Shown here one piece after another: positions 39,510-50,120 of a stretch of 64,000 nt of DNA. Both the position numbers and the translations under genes were made by a program. The stretch covers positions 806,001 to 870,000 of the forward strand of contig OZ037880.1 in the NCBI GenBank assembly GCA_964035575.1, in the 5' to 3' direction. The notes under the pieces were generated by a model, which made no database searches, was not told where the DNA came from, and was given only the letters and a program-made list of their open reading frames with translations. This DNA comes from Rhynchopus sp. YZ270_cl-10. Taxonomy: Eukaryota; Euglenozoa; Diplonemea; Diplonemida; Diplonemidae. Positions within the stretch are counted from its first letter, which is position 1; every line of letters begins with the position of its first letter.

Positions 39510-42443
39510 TCACCATGGAACTTCCTTTGCTGCCAACAGCACCAAATCGTCCAGCACAGTGTATGTCATCTCCTCCGACGGAACGGTCCCGGGCAGCGCG
39601 TCGGGCATGAGAATAGGGCTGTCTGTGATCTCTCTTTTCTGTTCTTGAGGTGCGTCCATTAGCACACGGATACTGGGGTCAGGTGTAGCATAGAATGATA
39701 AAAGCAGAAAGCGAACCCTCTCTCGAGCCAGCTCCGCTCGCTGTGTGGACTCCACTGTCCCCTCCGCCTGCAGCTGTGCCTCGACTCTCAAGACAAACCC
39801 TATTGGGCCTGCATCAAGGATATTGGTCAGTGCTATAAGGTTCACCACCTCCTCCGAGAGGGGTCCGTACACAGCTCCACTAATGCCCATCAATAGCCAG
39901 ACCCGCAGGGCCAGCATACCGACTCCCATCTCCCCTTGGGTTTGGTCTTCAGTGCAAAGGTCGATGAAGCAAACCGACGTAAACACTTTGGTATGGAGTG
40001 CAGACAATATCCCGGAAAGGACAAGACTATGCTCAGCACCAAAGGTCGCAAGGGTGTGTGCAAAGGATAGCAGCACTGCGGCGAAGGATGACGTTGCTTC
40101 AATTCGAGCTGTACCCAACGTTTCAAGCGCTTCCAAGGTGGTGGTATAGGTGGTGTCGGAAACACCGTTGGTGCGTTCGGCACGCCACAACGCAGTGGCG
40201 TCTTGGAGCTGCGTCACCACGTCTGCACTTTGTCTGCACTCCATTGGGAAGTTAGCGGGGCTGCTGTTCCCTGCAAGAAATGCCTTTGTGTGCACCATGA
40301 AAGGATGAACCCACCGTACAGAGCGCAGTGCACCTGATAAGGAGATGCTGTGTGCAGACTGTTTGAGCAGCTGTCCTTCGATGACACCCTGTATTCGCAA
40401 GGACGTTGCGTCATGCAGGACGGTGTGCGTACAGTGCGCAAGCCGCCACAACTGCAGTGCAATGCGTGCGCTCGCGAGGTGCCGTTTGCGCACAGTGTTG
40501 TGCTCCACAATGTAGTCCTGCAGCGCCTCCATCAGGAGTGCGAGCGTCTCACCTCCACACAGCACATCCCTGCAGACCTGCTCCAAGAGCACCGACCACA
40601 CCTCCCCCGCAAGCATCAACGCTTCAGAGTAGAGTACAAACACCTCCTCCTCGTGCCGCAGGATCGCTGTGAAGAAGCGTGCCAGCTCGTCCACCTTCTG
40701 CCACGGCTGCGCAACAGCGCAGCGCAGCCACAGCGCGCAGGGCAGTGCGCGTTTCTTCTTGCCAGCACTCTCCAGGATCGCCTTGAACACAGTGGGGGTG
40801 TACTCCATACGACCACCGGGGCGGTGGAACGCCTGTGTGAATCTGGTGACGTAAGCGAAGGGTGGGTCATCCTGTTTGTCTTGTAAAAAGCGGTGGCAAG
40901 TGTGCAACAGTGATGCTGCCTGGTCACGGGGAAAGTGTGGTATTAAGTGTGCTGAAGATGCCGTGAATGCGGCAAACTGATGCCGAAAGCTGCTGCGTGC
41001 ACAGGCAAGGGTAGCAAGCGCCTCTGCCACGCAGACAGCAGTGTGCGCAGACGTTGCAAGGTGTGCGATGTGCGGGAGTACCATCACCTCGAAAACAGCG
41101 GAGCACACACCATTCTCAGTCTTCGCAATCTCGCAGGCCAGGAGGATCACCTCCGTGTCCACGCAAGCTGCCGGCTTGTTCCTCTCCCTCCGCATCTCCC
41201 GCATCTCCCAGCTGGACTCCGCAAGTCTTTCCGTCGGTGCCCTAAAACCTAGACCCGAATGCACCATGCACAACTTCTGCAGCACATCCTCAAGAGCCGT
41301 GGCATGAACGCGGAGTGTCCCTTTCTGTGTGTTTGAGACAACAGAAATGTATGTTTTAAGGTATGAGATGAAGTGCCCCTGCTTGCGGCTGTCAGGGGCA
41401 TGTATGAAGGCATCCAACGTTGCATGCAGCTGCAAGAGCACTGTCTCAAACACCTCAGCCTCACTGCATTTGAAGGGACCCAACCCGACCCGTCGGTGTT
41501 GCACCAGCATTAAGTACAGCTCAGCTGAGACATTCAGCTTTTGTGGTGATAATCTGTTCTTCTCAAAGAGAAGCGTCTCGGCCTGACGGAACAGCATTGT
41601 CAACACTAGCCGCAGGTTGGCCAATACCCCATCGGGCGTGCACTTGATGCTTAGAAGTTTGTGTGTCAACAAGGTGCGTGGTGCTGCTCTCATGGTAGCC
41701 AGGCTTGCCTTTATCCCCCTCAACTTCGGGATATTTGCCAGGTCCGACGTGAACAGCGTGCACACTGCAGACAACCCTTCCATGACACGCGACACGGGTG
41801 AATGCTTCTTGCTCTGAGAACTCCTGGTGTACGCACGCAACGACGCTGGTGTGCACTTCTTCGTGTCCAAAAGTGCCAGCACACATGATGCAACTGCCGG
41901 CTTCAGGTCGTGCCCCTCCACCTCCACCGGGGACGACTTCGCCAGGTGCACCAACACCCGCACAACGCACACCACATCCAACGCACCATGTCTACTCAGG
42001 AGCCGTTCCAGAACCAAGGGAATCGTTTTCCACGCAGCATCTGCGTACCCAGCAAAGGCGGCAAAAAGCTCTAAATGCTGACCAGCCCTCCCCCCCTTCA
42101 GCAGGTCGTGTGTGTAGCCGTCCAGCTCCTTCGCGACGTGCAGGGATGTGTACCCTAGGCGCCTGTGGTGCGCAAGGATGGCGCAGACAGCTTCGCAGGA
42201 GAGTTCATGTGGCTGCGATGCGAGGAAGATGTTGGTGGCGTGGGACACCTCCCCGAGGCGATGGGCACTGTGTGGGTCGATTGCCTGCATCTCTGTGAGG
42301 TACTGTTCGGTTGTGCATGGTGCTGCGGGGGTTGCTGAAGCTGCTGAAGCCGAAGCACATGGCACAGTCGGCACCTGCCCCCCTTGCCGACCACCCTTGA
42401 AAAACGCTGCTGCCGTGCGTTGCAGAACCGACACCTTTGACAT
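39510..42443 (-). CDS. Helical-repeat protein, putative mitochondrial
   Basis: The ATG at 42443 gives 977 aa. An upstream in-frame GTG at 42458 is not needed. The first 25 residues (MSKVSVLQRTAAAFFKGGRQ) have no acidic residue and are rich in Ser, Ala, Lys, Arg and Phe, like a mitochondrial targeting peptide. The rest is nearly all alpha-helical, with successive units of 35-40 residues (for example LELFAAFAGYADAAWKTIP then LERLLSRHGALDVVCVVRV), resembling the HEAT-like or heptatricopeptide-type repeats of RAP/FASTK organellar RNA-binding proteins. No C-terminal RAP domain was recognised. A role in organellar RNA metabolism is inference. No intron was needed. It is 143 bp from the membrane gene downstream and 436 bp from the SNF2 gene upstream. 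Confidence 0.68.
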   Translation of the reverse strand: MSKVSVLQRTAAAFFKGGRQGGQVPTVPCASASAASATPAAPCTTEQYLTEMQAIDPHSAHRLGEVSHATNIFLASQPHELSCEAVCAILAHHRRLGYTSLHVAKELDGYTHDLLKGGRAGQHLELFAAFAGYADAAWKTIPLVLERLLSRHGALDVVCVVRVLVHLAKSSPVEVEGHDLKPAVASCVLALLDTKKCTPASLRAYTRSSQSKKHSPVSRVMEGLSAVCTLFTSDLANIPKLRGIKASLATMRAAPRTLLTHKLLSIKCTPDGVLANLRLVLTMLFRQAETLLFEKNRLSPQKLNVSAELYLMLVQHRRVGLGPFKCSEAEVFETVLLQLHATLDAFIHAPDSRKQGHFISYLKTYISVVSNTQKGTLRVHATALEDVLQKLCMVHSGLGFRAPTERLAESSWEMREMRRERNKPAACVDTEVILLACEIAKTENGVCSAVFEVMVLPHIAHLATSAHTAVCVAEALATLACARSSFRHQFAAFTASSAHLIPHFPRDQAASLLHTCHRFLQDKQDDPPFAYVTRFTQAFHRPGGRMEYTPTVFKAILESAGKKKRALPCALWLRCAVAQPWQKVDELARFFTAILRHEEEVFVLYSEALMLAGEVWSVLLEQVCRDVLCGGETLALLMEALQDYIVEHNTVRKRHLASARIALQLWRLAHCTHTVLHDATSLRIQGVIEGQLLKQSAHSISLSGALRSVRWVHPFMVHTKAFLAGNSSPANFPMECRQSADVVTQLQDATALWRAERTNGVSDTTYTTTLEALETLGTARIEATSSFAAVLLSFAHTLATFGAEHSLVLSGILSALHTKVFTSVCFIDLCTEDQTQGEMGVGMLALRVWLLMGISGAVYGPLSEEVVNLIALTNILDAGPIGFVLRVEAQLQAEGTVESTQRAELARERVRFLLLSFYATPDPSIRVLMDAPQEQKREITDSPILMPDALPGTVPSEEMTYTVLDDLVLLAAKEVPW

Positions 42444-42879
42444 CCGTCTACCCCACACCTCATGTGTGTCCTACCATATTTCTTGCCACTCTCCCAAGGG
42501 TACCGGGAGATGCACACTGTCTTGTGGGAATGTAATGGGGGAAGATGCAAAGGCAAAAAAAATAGGGATACATATTACTTTCACTTATTTGCGTTTGCCC
42601 GAATAATGCAAGCCCTCTCTGCCCCCCCCAAGAATACTCCCCCCCCTTCCCAGTCAAAACTTCCGACTAAACCTCTCGCGAAGGTACCAAAAAATCACCG
42701 AAAAACCACACAAAAAGATTAGCGTCTCAATGGACGCAGTACAACCCCAAATAAAACCCTTGAAAGATGAACAGTACACATAACACAATACACATCCTGA
42801 GGTAGTGTTCACCCAGGATGTACTATCTACATCATGTTTTCAAACACACATCTCAAATGGGTAATATTGAAAAGCAATT
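42444..42879. other. Intergenic, nothing identified
   Basis: C-rich and A-rich single-copy DNA between the SNF2 gene and the helical-repeat gene. No repeat family recognised. Confidence 0.5.
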
Positions 42880-45800
42880 TCACCGTGTAGAGAACCTCCG
42901 TGGTACTGTCTTCGGCCGCCGTTTTATGTCCTGCCGTTTGAGGTTCTGATCACCTTCCGGCGCGATGTTCTTGATATGCTCCTCCTTCATTTTGTGCCGC
43001 ATATTCGCAGCTTCTGCAAGCTCTCTCTCTGCACGCAATGCTGTCAACTTCCACGTCACTTCCCTATGAATCAGGTTCAGCGTCGTTCTTGGCATTGTTA
43101 TATGAACTCCACGGGGAGCTAAATTAGTCGGCTCATCCACCGCTGCTTGCGACAACGCTGTTGGTGCAGTGGGGTCTTCTGTTCCCCCTTCTTGTTCCTC
43201 CTCGACTTCACCATGCACTGTGGCGACGACTTCCATTGGTTGGGTGTACGGCCCTGCTAGATCAAGAGTATCTGCCTCTCGAGCCAAATTTTTTCGAGAA
43301 AACCGCCGTTCTTCTTCTGCTTCTTCTTCCTCCCCTTCGAGGAGGAATGTGTTTGCGGCCGATGTTTCTGGGTTGGTGTCGCTGTAGGGAAGCATTCTGG
43401 GGAGGCCATAGGCAGCACCGAGTCGTGGGTCGGCCTTGCGGAGGGTGTCCTTCTTCTCGGAGCGGGAGATTGCGGGGGAGGTGGCGAAGAAGGCGTCGTA
43501 CTCCATGGCGGAGACGAGAAGCTCTTTTTTGCGAAGGCCTTCCAGCAAAGGGTCGTCGCGACAGAGTCGGTCTCTGCGTGACATCTCAGAGGCATTTGCC
43601 GGGAAGTTCAAAGACGTAGTATCAATGTACTCCGACATCGACCGCTGACACTCCAACGCATCAAACACACTCTTCTCCGAAAGCCCATCCACCACCCTTC
43701 TCTTCAAAAAATCCTTCTCTAAACTCTTTTTAGTGATCTCCTCCTCAAATGTTCCTCGCCCCACCAAACGGTACACCCGAACCCGCCTCCGCTGACCTAC
43801 ACGGTGTGCTCGACAGACAGCTTGCGCGGTGACAGCAGGGTTCCATTGTGCATCAAGAACGATGACAACAGAGGCAGATTGGAGGTTCCATCCTACCCCG
43901 GTGGTTCGTACGGTTGCAAAGAGAACGTCAAGGCTTTCGGATTCAAGCTTAGAGACAATACCAGGACGCATTGGGATGGGAACATGACCATCAACCAGAC
44001 CGGTTTTGATGTTGATTGGAGAGTCTGCAAAATATGAGTCAACCGCTTGGCGTACACGATGAAGCATTGGTCTTGATGCTGCAAAGACCAAGGCACGTTC
44101 AGTGAAACGTTGGGTATGCGGATCGTACAGGGCCTGCAAAAGATGGATCACAGCAAGATGCTTTGGCGAAGTAATAGGAAGACACGACTGATGCTGCGAA
44201 GCCTCATGCAAAATCTCTGTGACCCTGCTCCCTATCTCATACACCGCCTGGGATACCCCTCCACCCTCCGCTTCTGACCCAGAGTCGTCGTCCGACTCTT
44301 CAGAAGTCTGCTCATCTGCCGTCTCGGGGAGGTCCAACTCCATTGGAGCCTCCATAGGTACAGCTTTGCTGCGACGTACATCAAGCAGCTTTGCTTCTTC
44401 CTTTTCTCGTGCAATCTTTGCCTTGCGACAAGCCTTCTTTACACGAATGGGGTTTGTTAGAAACTCTTTGTAGAGGGTTTCTTCGGTCCATTTTGCACCG
44501 GCGCTGTCAAATTTGTCGAGAGCTTCCATCATGCCCTTGACGGTGTACATCAAGGCTTGGATGAGTTTGACCTGGACAGAGGAGACAGGGATGCCTCCGG
44601 CGGTCACGGTGCGGGTGTCGGATTTGGGTTTGGGTGCTGCGGGGTCGGTGTCCGTGGGGGTGGTTTCGTTGGCCTCTCTCTCTTGTTGGTCGAAGTCGTG
44701 GCAGAGCTCGGCTAGAGTGGCGTCGAGGTCCATAGCTTGGTCGCCTTCGAGTGCTTCGTCGTCGTCGAGAAGTTCGTTGCGTACGTCGTGGCGACGACGG
44801 TGTCCATACGAAACATCGTGCAGCTGATCTGTGTCCATCATTGCATCCATAATACATTGGTCTGTGTCCGCATTGCGTTGTGTCTGTTCGTGCCTCTCAA
44901 TCCACTTCTTCCTCAGCACATCCGCCAGGTACGGTCCCTGCTTATCCGCGCTGGTCACCTCAGCCAACAACTGCTCATACCCTTTGGGCTTCCGTTTTTC
45001 ACCTTGCCCACCCACAATGCTCAAAGGGATGTCTCTCTGCGTTGCGCCCTCCTTCAATTCCTCAAAGGAAAGCTGTTTTAACCATGCATACGGGGTAGAT
45101 AGGTCGAGCTGGAGGGTTTTGCTGTGGTCGGGTCTGCCTTCGATATTGGTGGTGTTTGGTTTGGTGGTGTCCTGCTGGGTCTCTTCTGTGCGCATAACGT
45201 TTACAATATGACTGAGCACCGCAAGTATACGGAAGACACCCGAAGACCGCATCAAACTATGCCGCGCAGGCTTGGTCACCTCTCTGTTGAATAGTTTGTA
45301 CAGAACGACCTGCTCTGTGGTAAGTGGTATTGTGACAATCACATCTTTGATGGGTGGAATAGCCGAACGCAGCTGTTTGCAAAGACGCCTGCTGAGACAC
45401 GGCTTCAATATGCTTTGCAGCAAAAATGACTGTTTGAGACACTCTTTGTCTGCGATAGGACAGTGCACCTCGTTGCCGAGAATATTCCGCCGGAAGACCT
45501 CAAACTGCGAGGCCGTAAGATAGTTTGGACAGACCAGCTGAATGATATTGTAGATATCTTGCAAGCGGTTCTCCATTACCCCGGTTCCAGTCAAAGCTAC
45601 GCGACCTTTGGTGCGAAGTCCTTCAATTCCTTTATAGAAGACGTTCCCGGTGCGTGACGTGACGTATTGCGCTTCGTCCATAAACGCCAATGAAGGTAGT
45701 TGCATGATGTCGTGGTCCAACTGCAGATCGTTCGAAGAAAAGTTGATGATCTCATCATCCGGATCGCCGTCTTCGTCATCGTCGTCTTCCTCCTCATCCC

Positions 45801-47025
45801 GCACACCCTCCTTTGTCTTCCACCCGCGGGCAACCCTCACCAACCTCTGAGGGGTGACAATCAACACACCGCCCTCATTCTTCCACTTCGAAAATTGTTC
45901 GTACTCTCTGAGGACGCCTTTCAAAGGGAGGCCGGTGTTGTCTAAATGCTTCCGCCATTCTGCACGCCAGGTTGGGTGAACGGCGCCGGGGGCGACAATA
46001 ATGGTGTGTCCTAAGGATGCGGAGTTTCGACACAACGGAGCGTCGTCGGTTTCTGCAAACATCTGCCGCCGTGCGAGATGGTACACTGTGAGAATGGTGA
46101 TAGCAAGAAGTGTCTTCCCGGTGCCCTGGTGGTGAGCAAGAACAGCGCCACTTTGCGCACCGTCCAGATCTGCGTGGCATAACGTTGTGGGAAAGGTGTG
46201 TGGCGGTACTTCGTCCCCCTCTGCACCGCGTAGTCTGAACAGCGCCCTCCATGCAAATTGAATTCCGCCAATCTGATGTGGAAACAGCTTGCCTGCGAGA
46301 GGTGAAGGGATGGCGATGCAACGAACCGGTTGGTTTGGGTCGTGAATGTCTGCAATATACCGCCCCGTTCGTACGAGACTGGGTTTGTCACTGATGGGAT
46401 AGATCACTTTGCAACCGGGTTTGATCTTCTCTCTAAGGGACGTAGCAGTGCTCCATAGACCTGGTGTGCTGTCGTCGTCCAGCGTTGCTTGCGCTCTGCC
46501 TGCTGGGAGTGCGACGGATGGGTGGGGCAAAGGGATCAGGTCCAATCCAGGTAGGCCAGACGGCGCAGCTGGGGGTGGAGACGAAGAGGAGGATGCTATC
46601 TCATCAAGGGACACCTTCCTCCGTGCGGCCTTGGGTTTGGGTTTGTCAGAGTCCGGTTGCTTCCGTTTGCGGGTTGTTTCAGTGCTATTTCGTTCCTTCG
46701 CCTTTTTCGTGGGGGGTTTTTTTGCAGGTTTCTTTTCTGCCTTTACTGCCGGTTTTCCTTTTTTTGCGGTTGGTTTTACAACAGGACGTCGTTTTGCAGC
46801 TTCATTAGGAATCTCAGGGGAGGCAGGTGGTGGTATTATGGTTGCCGGGGCAGACTCTGTCAAATCGATTGTACCAATCTCTGCTATTTCGTTCAAATCA
46901 ACAGACATCTGCGACTGCTGCATTAACGCATCTACCGGTGCCCATTCCGCTTCAGGGCACCCATCCTCTGGTGGCCCATCTTGCAAAGGGTCCCAATCTT
47001 CTTCTAGTCCAAAAGGGCCACTCAT
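42880..47025 (-). CDS. SNF2-family ATPase, ATRX/RAD54-like
   Basis: A single exon of 1381 aa from ATG 47025. Residues 75-140 are Lys/Pro-rich and probably nuclear-targeting. The ATPase domain runs from about 245: the motif I region is AVLAHHQGTGKTLLA (GTGKT 301-305), motif Ia TIIVAPGAVHPTW, motif II DEAQ (450-453) and motif III ALTGTGVMENRL (477-488). A long insertion (about 560-940) is acidic and polar. The helicase C lobe ends near 1097 with TTGVGWNLQSASVVIVLDAQ and the motif VI arginines in QAVCRAHRVGQ. LAHxxGxGKT is typical of ATRX, ARIP4 and RAD54. DEAQ replaces the usual DEGH or DEAH. The enzyme should remodel nucleosomes or translocate on DNA using ATP. No PHD, bromo- or chromodomain was seen, so the subfamily is uncertain. 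Confidence 0.9.
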   Translation of the reverse strand: MSGPFGLEEDWDPLQDGPPEDGCPEAEWAPVDALMQQSQMSVDLNEIAEIGTIDLTESAPATIIPPPASPEIPNEAAKRRPVVKPTAKKGKPAVKAEKKPAKKPPTKKAKERNSTETTRKRKQPDSDKPKPKAARRKVSLDEIASSSSSPPPAAPSGLPGLDLIPLPHPSVALPAGRAQATLDDDSTPGLWSTATSLREKIKPGCKVIYPISDKPSLVRTGRYIADIHDPNQPVRCIAIPSPLAGKLFPHQIGGIQFAWRALFRLRGAEGDEVPPHTFPTTLCHADLDGAQSGAVLAHHQGTGKTLLAITILTVYHLARRQMFAETDDAPLCRNSASLGHTIIVAPGAVHPTWRAEWRKHLDNTGLPLKGVLREYEQFSKWKNEGGVLIVTPQRLVRVARGWKTKEGVRDEEEDDDDEDGDPDDEIINFSSNDLQLDHDIMQLPSLAFMDEAQYVTSRTGNVFYKGIEGLRTKGRVALTGTGVMENRLQDIYNIIQLVCPNYLTASQFEVFRRNILGNEVHCPIADKECLKQSFLLQSILKPCLSRRLCKQLRSAIPPIKDVIVTIPLTTEQVVLYKLFNREVTKPARHSLMRSSGVFRILAVLSHIVNVMRTEETQQDTTKPNTTNIEGRPDHSKTLQLDLSTPYAWLKQLSFEELKEGATQRDIPLSIVGGQGEKRKPKGYEQLLAEVTSADKQGPYLADVLRKKWIERHEQTQRNADTDQCIMDAMMDTDQLHDVSYGHRRRHDVRNELLDDDEALEGDQAMDLDATLAELCHDFDQQEREANETTPTDTDPAAPKPKSDTRTVTAGGIPVSSVQVKLIQALMYTVKGMMEALDKFDSAGAKWTEETLYKEFLTNPIRVKKACRKAKIAREKEEAKLLDVRRSKAVPMEAPMELDLPETADEQTSEESDDDSGSEAEGGGVSQAVYEIGSRVTEILHEASQHQSCLPITSPKHLAVIHLLQALYDPHTQRFTERALVFAASRPMLHRVRQAVDSYFADSPINIKTGLVDGHVPIPMRPGIVSKLESESLDVLFATVRTTGVGWNLQSASVVIVLDAQWNPAVTAQAVCRAHRVGQRRRVRVYRLVGRGTFEEEITKKSLEKDFLKRRVVDGLSEKSVFDALECQRSMSEYIDTTSLNFPANASEMSRRDRLCRDDPLLEGLRKKELLVSAMEYDAFFATSPAISRSEKKDTLRKADPRLGAAYGLPRMLPYSDTNPETSAANTFLLEGEEEEAEEERRFSRKNLAREADTLDLAGPYTQPMEVVATVHGEVEEEQEGGTEDPTAPTALSQAAVDEPTNLAPRGVHITMPRTTLNLIHREVTWKLTALRAERELAEAANMRHKMKEEHIKNIAPEGDQNLKRQDIKRRPKTVPRRFSTR

Positions 47026-48430
47026 TTTTGTCCCCTATGATTTGTGATTGGAGAGGAGTGGGAGAGAGGGGGGGGTTGATTAATCGTTTGTTAAATGAAA
47101 AATTGGTTGGTTCTCTCTGTATTACTTTGGCTTTTGTTTTTTTGCCGAAAAAAGCATTTTAGTTTGATGTTAACTGCAAAAGATAAGGACAAGCAAGATT
47201 GCGAGAGAGAGGGGGGGGAAGAAAAAACCTTTAAAAAATATCTTTTTTTTTGCTTCATTCCGTCATTTGGAGAGGGAGAAGGGGGTTGGAGGGAGGGGAG
47301 AGGGAGAGAAGGAGAGAGGGAGAGGGGAAGAAAGAAAACCTATAAAAATAAATGACTGTGCCTTCTCATGCCCGTCATTGCATACCAACCACGTACCTAT
47401 TTTTTTTTTTTACGGTGTACACTAGTTAAGCCTGCCCAAAAAAATGCGGGCCAAATTAGTGTGCACTGTCATGTATTTTCTGAGATTTTCCTGTTTGGAC
47501 AAAAACTCCTTTGAAATGTGTTGGTGTGTGGAGGGGGTGCAGGGTGCAGGGTGCAGAGCATGAAGTTAAAAAAAACGGCCAAAAAAAAGGGGGGTGTAAC
47601 CCTTAGCCAACCAAGGCATTTTCAGGTGTGTTTTTTTTTTTTGCTTTTTGGGGGTCCAGGCTCTCCAAGAGGCAAAATGTGAAGGGCAACGACTTTTTGA
47701 CCGATTCTGGTCGCAATTGAAAGATTTTGAGCAGAACTTTTGATTATTTATGTTTGGGACTTTTTTTGAAAAAAAAATATTTTGTAAAAATCCAAAATGC
47801 TTGGAAAAAAACACCCAAAAATTCGAGGAAAATAGCTCCCGCAGTCCTCTGACGAAATATGTGTGCAAAACCGGAACTCGAAAATGGCGTTATTTGAAAG
47901 ATCGAGAGCAAATGACATCAATAAAAAAAAAATTGGTCAGAAATATGGAGTAGAAGTTGTATGAACAGCCTGAGAGAGGAACAAAAAATAGTGAAAAACA
48001 GTGAAAAAACAGTGAAAACAGTCAAAACCAGTCAAAACCAGTGAAAAACAGTGAAAAGGAGGTGAAAGTCCTGTTGGTGTGAGGGTGGCTGTGATACGAA
48101 TGGGAGGTCGTGCGACCCCGCAATTGCTTTATTTTTGCTCATATGTGACAAATACCATATTTTTGACATTTTTTGGGGTTTTGGTTGGGCCTTGGGCACC
48201 AACCCAAAAACCAGACAATAGCATCAACTTTCAGTGTTTGGGGGGAGACAATCCCTGACGCTGCCTACCAAATATGTGATTGATTTTTTCCCCCGAAAAC
48301 ATGTTTTTTGGAACGTTTCGTGACAAATCTTTTCAACATAAAAAAAATCGATCAAAAAGTCCAAAATAAAATTTATTTTAGGCTAGTTGACGCCACGGGT
48401 CGGTTTAGGAAATTTGTCCATTTTTCTGGA

Positions 48431-48738
48431 AAATCGTGTCCCATACCCCCCCATACCGCCCTCAAATGCCCCCAAACCCTCCAAAACCCTCGCGAACCCT
48501 CGCATACCCTACCATACCCAACCATACCCTGCCGTACCCTCCCATACCGCACGTTTGCCTTTTTTTTGGGATAATCATGTCCCATACCGTGCCAAACCCT
48601 GCCATACCGTGCCATACCGTGCCATACCCGTGCCAAACCGTGCCATACCCTGCCATACCATGCCAAACCCTGCCATACCGTGCCATACCGTGCCAAACCG
48701 TGCCAAACCATGCCATACCCTGCCATACCCTCCCGGTA
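48431..48738. repeat. Degenerate 10-bp satellite, left block
   Basis: The unit is about TGCCATACCG with variants (CCAAACCCTG, CCATACCCTC). The left third is more diverged (CCCATACC, CCCAAACCCTC) than the right part, as expected for array decay from one edge. Confidence 0.85.
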
Positions 48739-48747
48739 CTGGGTACT

Positions 48748-49020
48748 GGCTAATGGCTAATGGCTAATGGCTAATGGCTAATGGCTAATGGCTAATGGCT
48801 AATGGCTAATGGCTAATGGCTAATGGCTAATGGCTAATGGCTAATGGCTAATGGCTAATGGCTAATGGCTAATGGCTAATGGCTAATGGCTAATGGCTAA
48901 TGGCTAATGGCTAATGGCTAATGGCTAATGGCTAATGGCTAATGGCTAATGGCTAATGGCTAATGGCTAATGGCTAATGGCTAATGGCTAATGGCTAATG
49001 GCTAATGGCTAATGGCTAAT
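48748..49020. repeat. (GGCTAAT)39 satellite
   Basis: Thirty-nine exact 7-bp units over 273 bp, with GGTACTGGGTACT just left of it, that is, one and a half units of the separate 7-mer at 49651. Confidence 0.97.
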
Positions 49021-49088
49021 GGCTACCCGTGCCATACCGTGCCAAACCCTGCCATACCATTTCTTTTCAATGGCCAGCTGTACTGTAC

Positions 49089-49394
49089 TGTGTATACTGT
49101 GTATACTGTGTATACTGTGTATACTGTGTATACTGTGTATACTGTGTATACTGTGTATACTGTGTATACTGTGTATACTGTGTATACTGTGTATACTGTG
49201 TATACTGTGTATACTGTGTATACTGTGTATACTGTGTATACTGTGTATACTGTGTATACTGTGTATACTGTGTATACTGTGTATACTGTGTATACTGTGT
49301 ATACTGTGTATACTGTGTATACTGTGTATACTGTGTATACTGTGTATACTGTGTATACTGTGTATACTGTGTATACTGTGTATACTGTGTATAC
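49089..49394. repeat. (TGTGTATAC)34 satellite
   Basis: Thirty-four exact 9-bp units over 306 bp. Open in all frames, giving artificial Ile-His-Ser or Val-Tyr-Thr repeats. Confidence 0.97.
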
Positions 49395-49650
49395 TGCGGA
49401 AATTGACCAAAAACGAGAACTTGTGCATTTCGGCAAATTGACCCCACCACTGGTCGGACGGATTCCGGAAATGCAAATACCGCCGTTTAAAAGCTTCACC
49501 AACGAAAACAAAAAAAAAAATTTCCAACATCTGGAACCCCCCTTTACGGAGCGACAACCGGTAGAAACACGCGGAATCGGTTAAGGCGCCACACCATTGA
49601 AACAAACTTTTTCAATACCCTGCCATACCATGCCATACCCTCCCGGTACT

Positions 49651-49797
49651 GGGTACTGGGTACTGGGTACTGGGTACTGGGTACTGGGTACTGGGTACTG
49701 GGTACTGGGTACTGGGTACTGGGTACTGGGTACTGGGTACTGGGTACTGGGTACTGGGTACTGGGTACTGGGTACTGGGTACTGGGTACTGGGTACT
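49651..49797. repeat. (GGGTACT)21 satellite
   Basis: Twenty-one exact 7-bp units. On its right two GGGTAAT units precede GGCTACC, showing stepwise change from GGGTACT to GGGTAAT to GGCTAAT, the unit of the 48748 array. Confidence 0.97.
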
Positions 49798-49811
49798 GGG
49801 TAATGGGTAAT

Positions 49812-50120
49812 GGCTACCCGTGCCACACTGTGCCACACCCTGCCATACCGTGCCACACTGCGCCATACCCGTGCCAAACCGTGCCACACCCTGCCACACC
49901 CGTGCCAAACCGTGCCAAACCGTGCCATACCCTGCCAAACCGTGCCATACCGTGCCAAACCGTGCCATACCCTGCCATACCCTGCCATACCGTGCCATAC
50001 CCTGCCAAACCGTGCCATACTATGCCAAACCCTGCCATACCCTGCCATACCCTGCCCTACCCTTACTAACCCTCTCAAACCCCCCCAAATCTGCCCAAAT
50101 CCTCTCAAACCCTCCCAAAC
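49812..50120. repeat. Degenerate 10-bp satellite, right block
   Basis: Same TGCCATACCG-type unit as 48431-48738. It decays towards the right (CCCTCTCAAACC, CCCCCCAAATC), so the two blocks decay outward from the 7-mer and 9-mer arrays. Confidence 0.85.

Noticed and set aside
42443-42458. GTG start adding five residues to the helical-repeat protein
   Set aside because: An ATG follows 15 nt downstream and opens a good targeting-type N-terminus. A GTG start is unlikely in a nuclear gene.
48748-49020. CRISPR-like array
   Set aside because: Direct head-to-tail units with no spacers, in a eukaryotic context. It is a satellite.
49009-49605. Ile-His-Ser repeat proteins (ice-binding-like)
   Set aside because: Produced by the 9-bp satellite. 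The frame enters and leaves through other satellites, and several frames are open at once.
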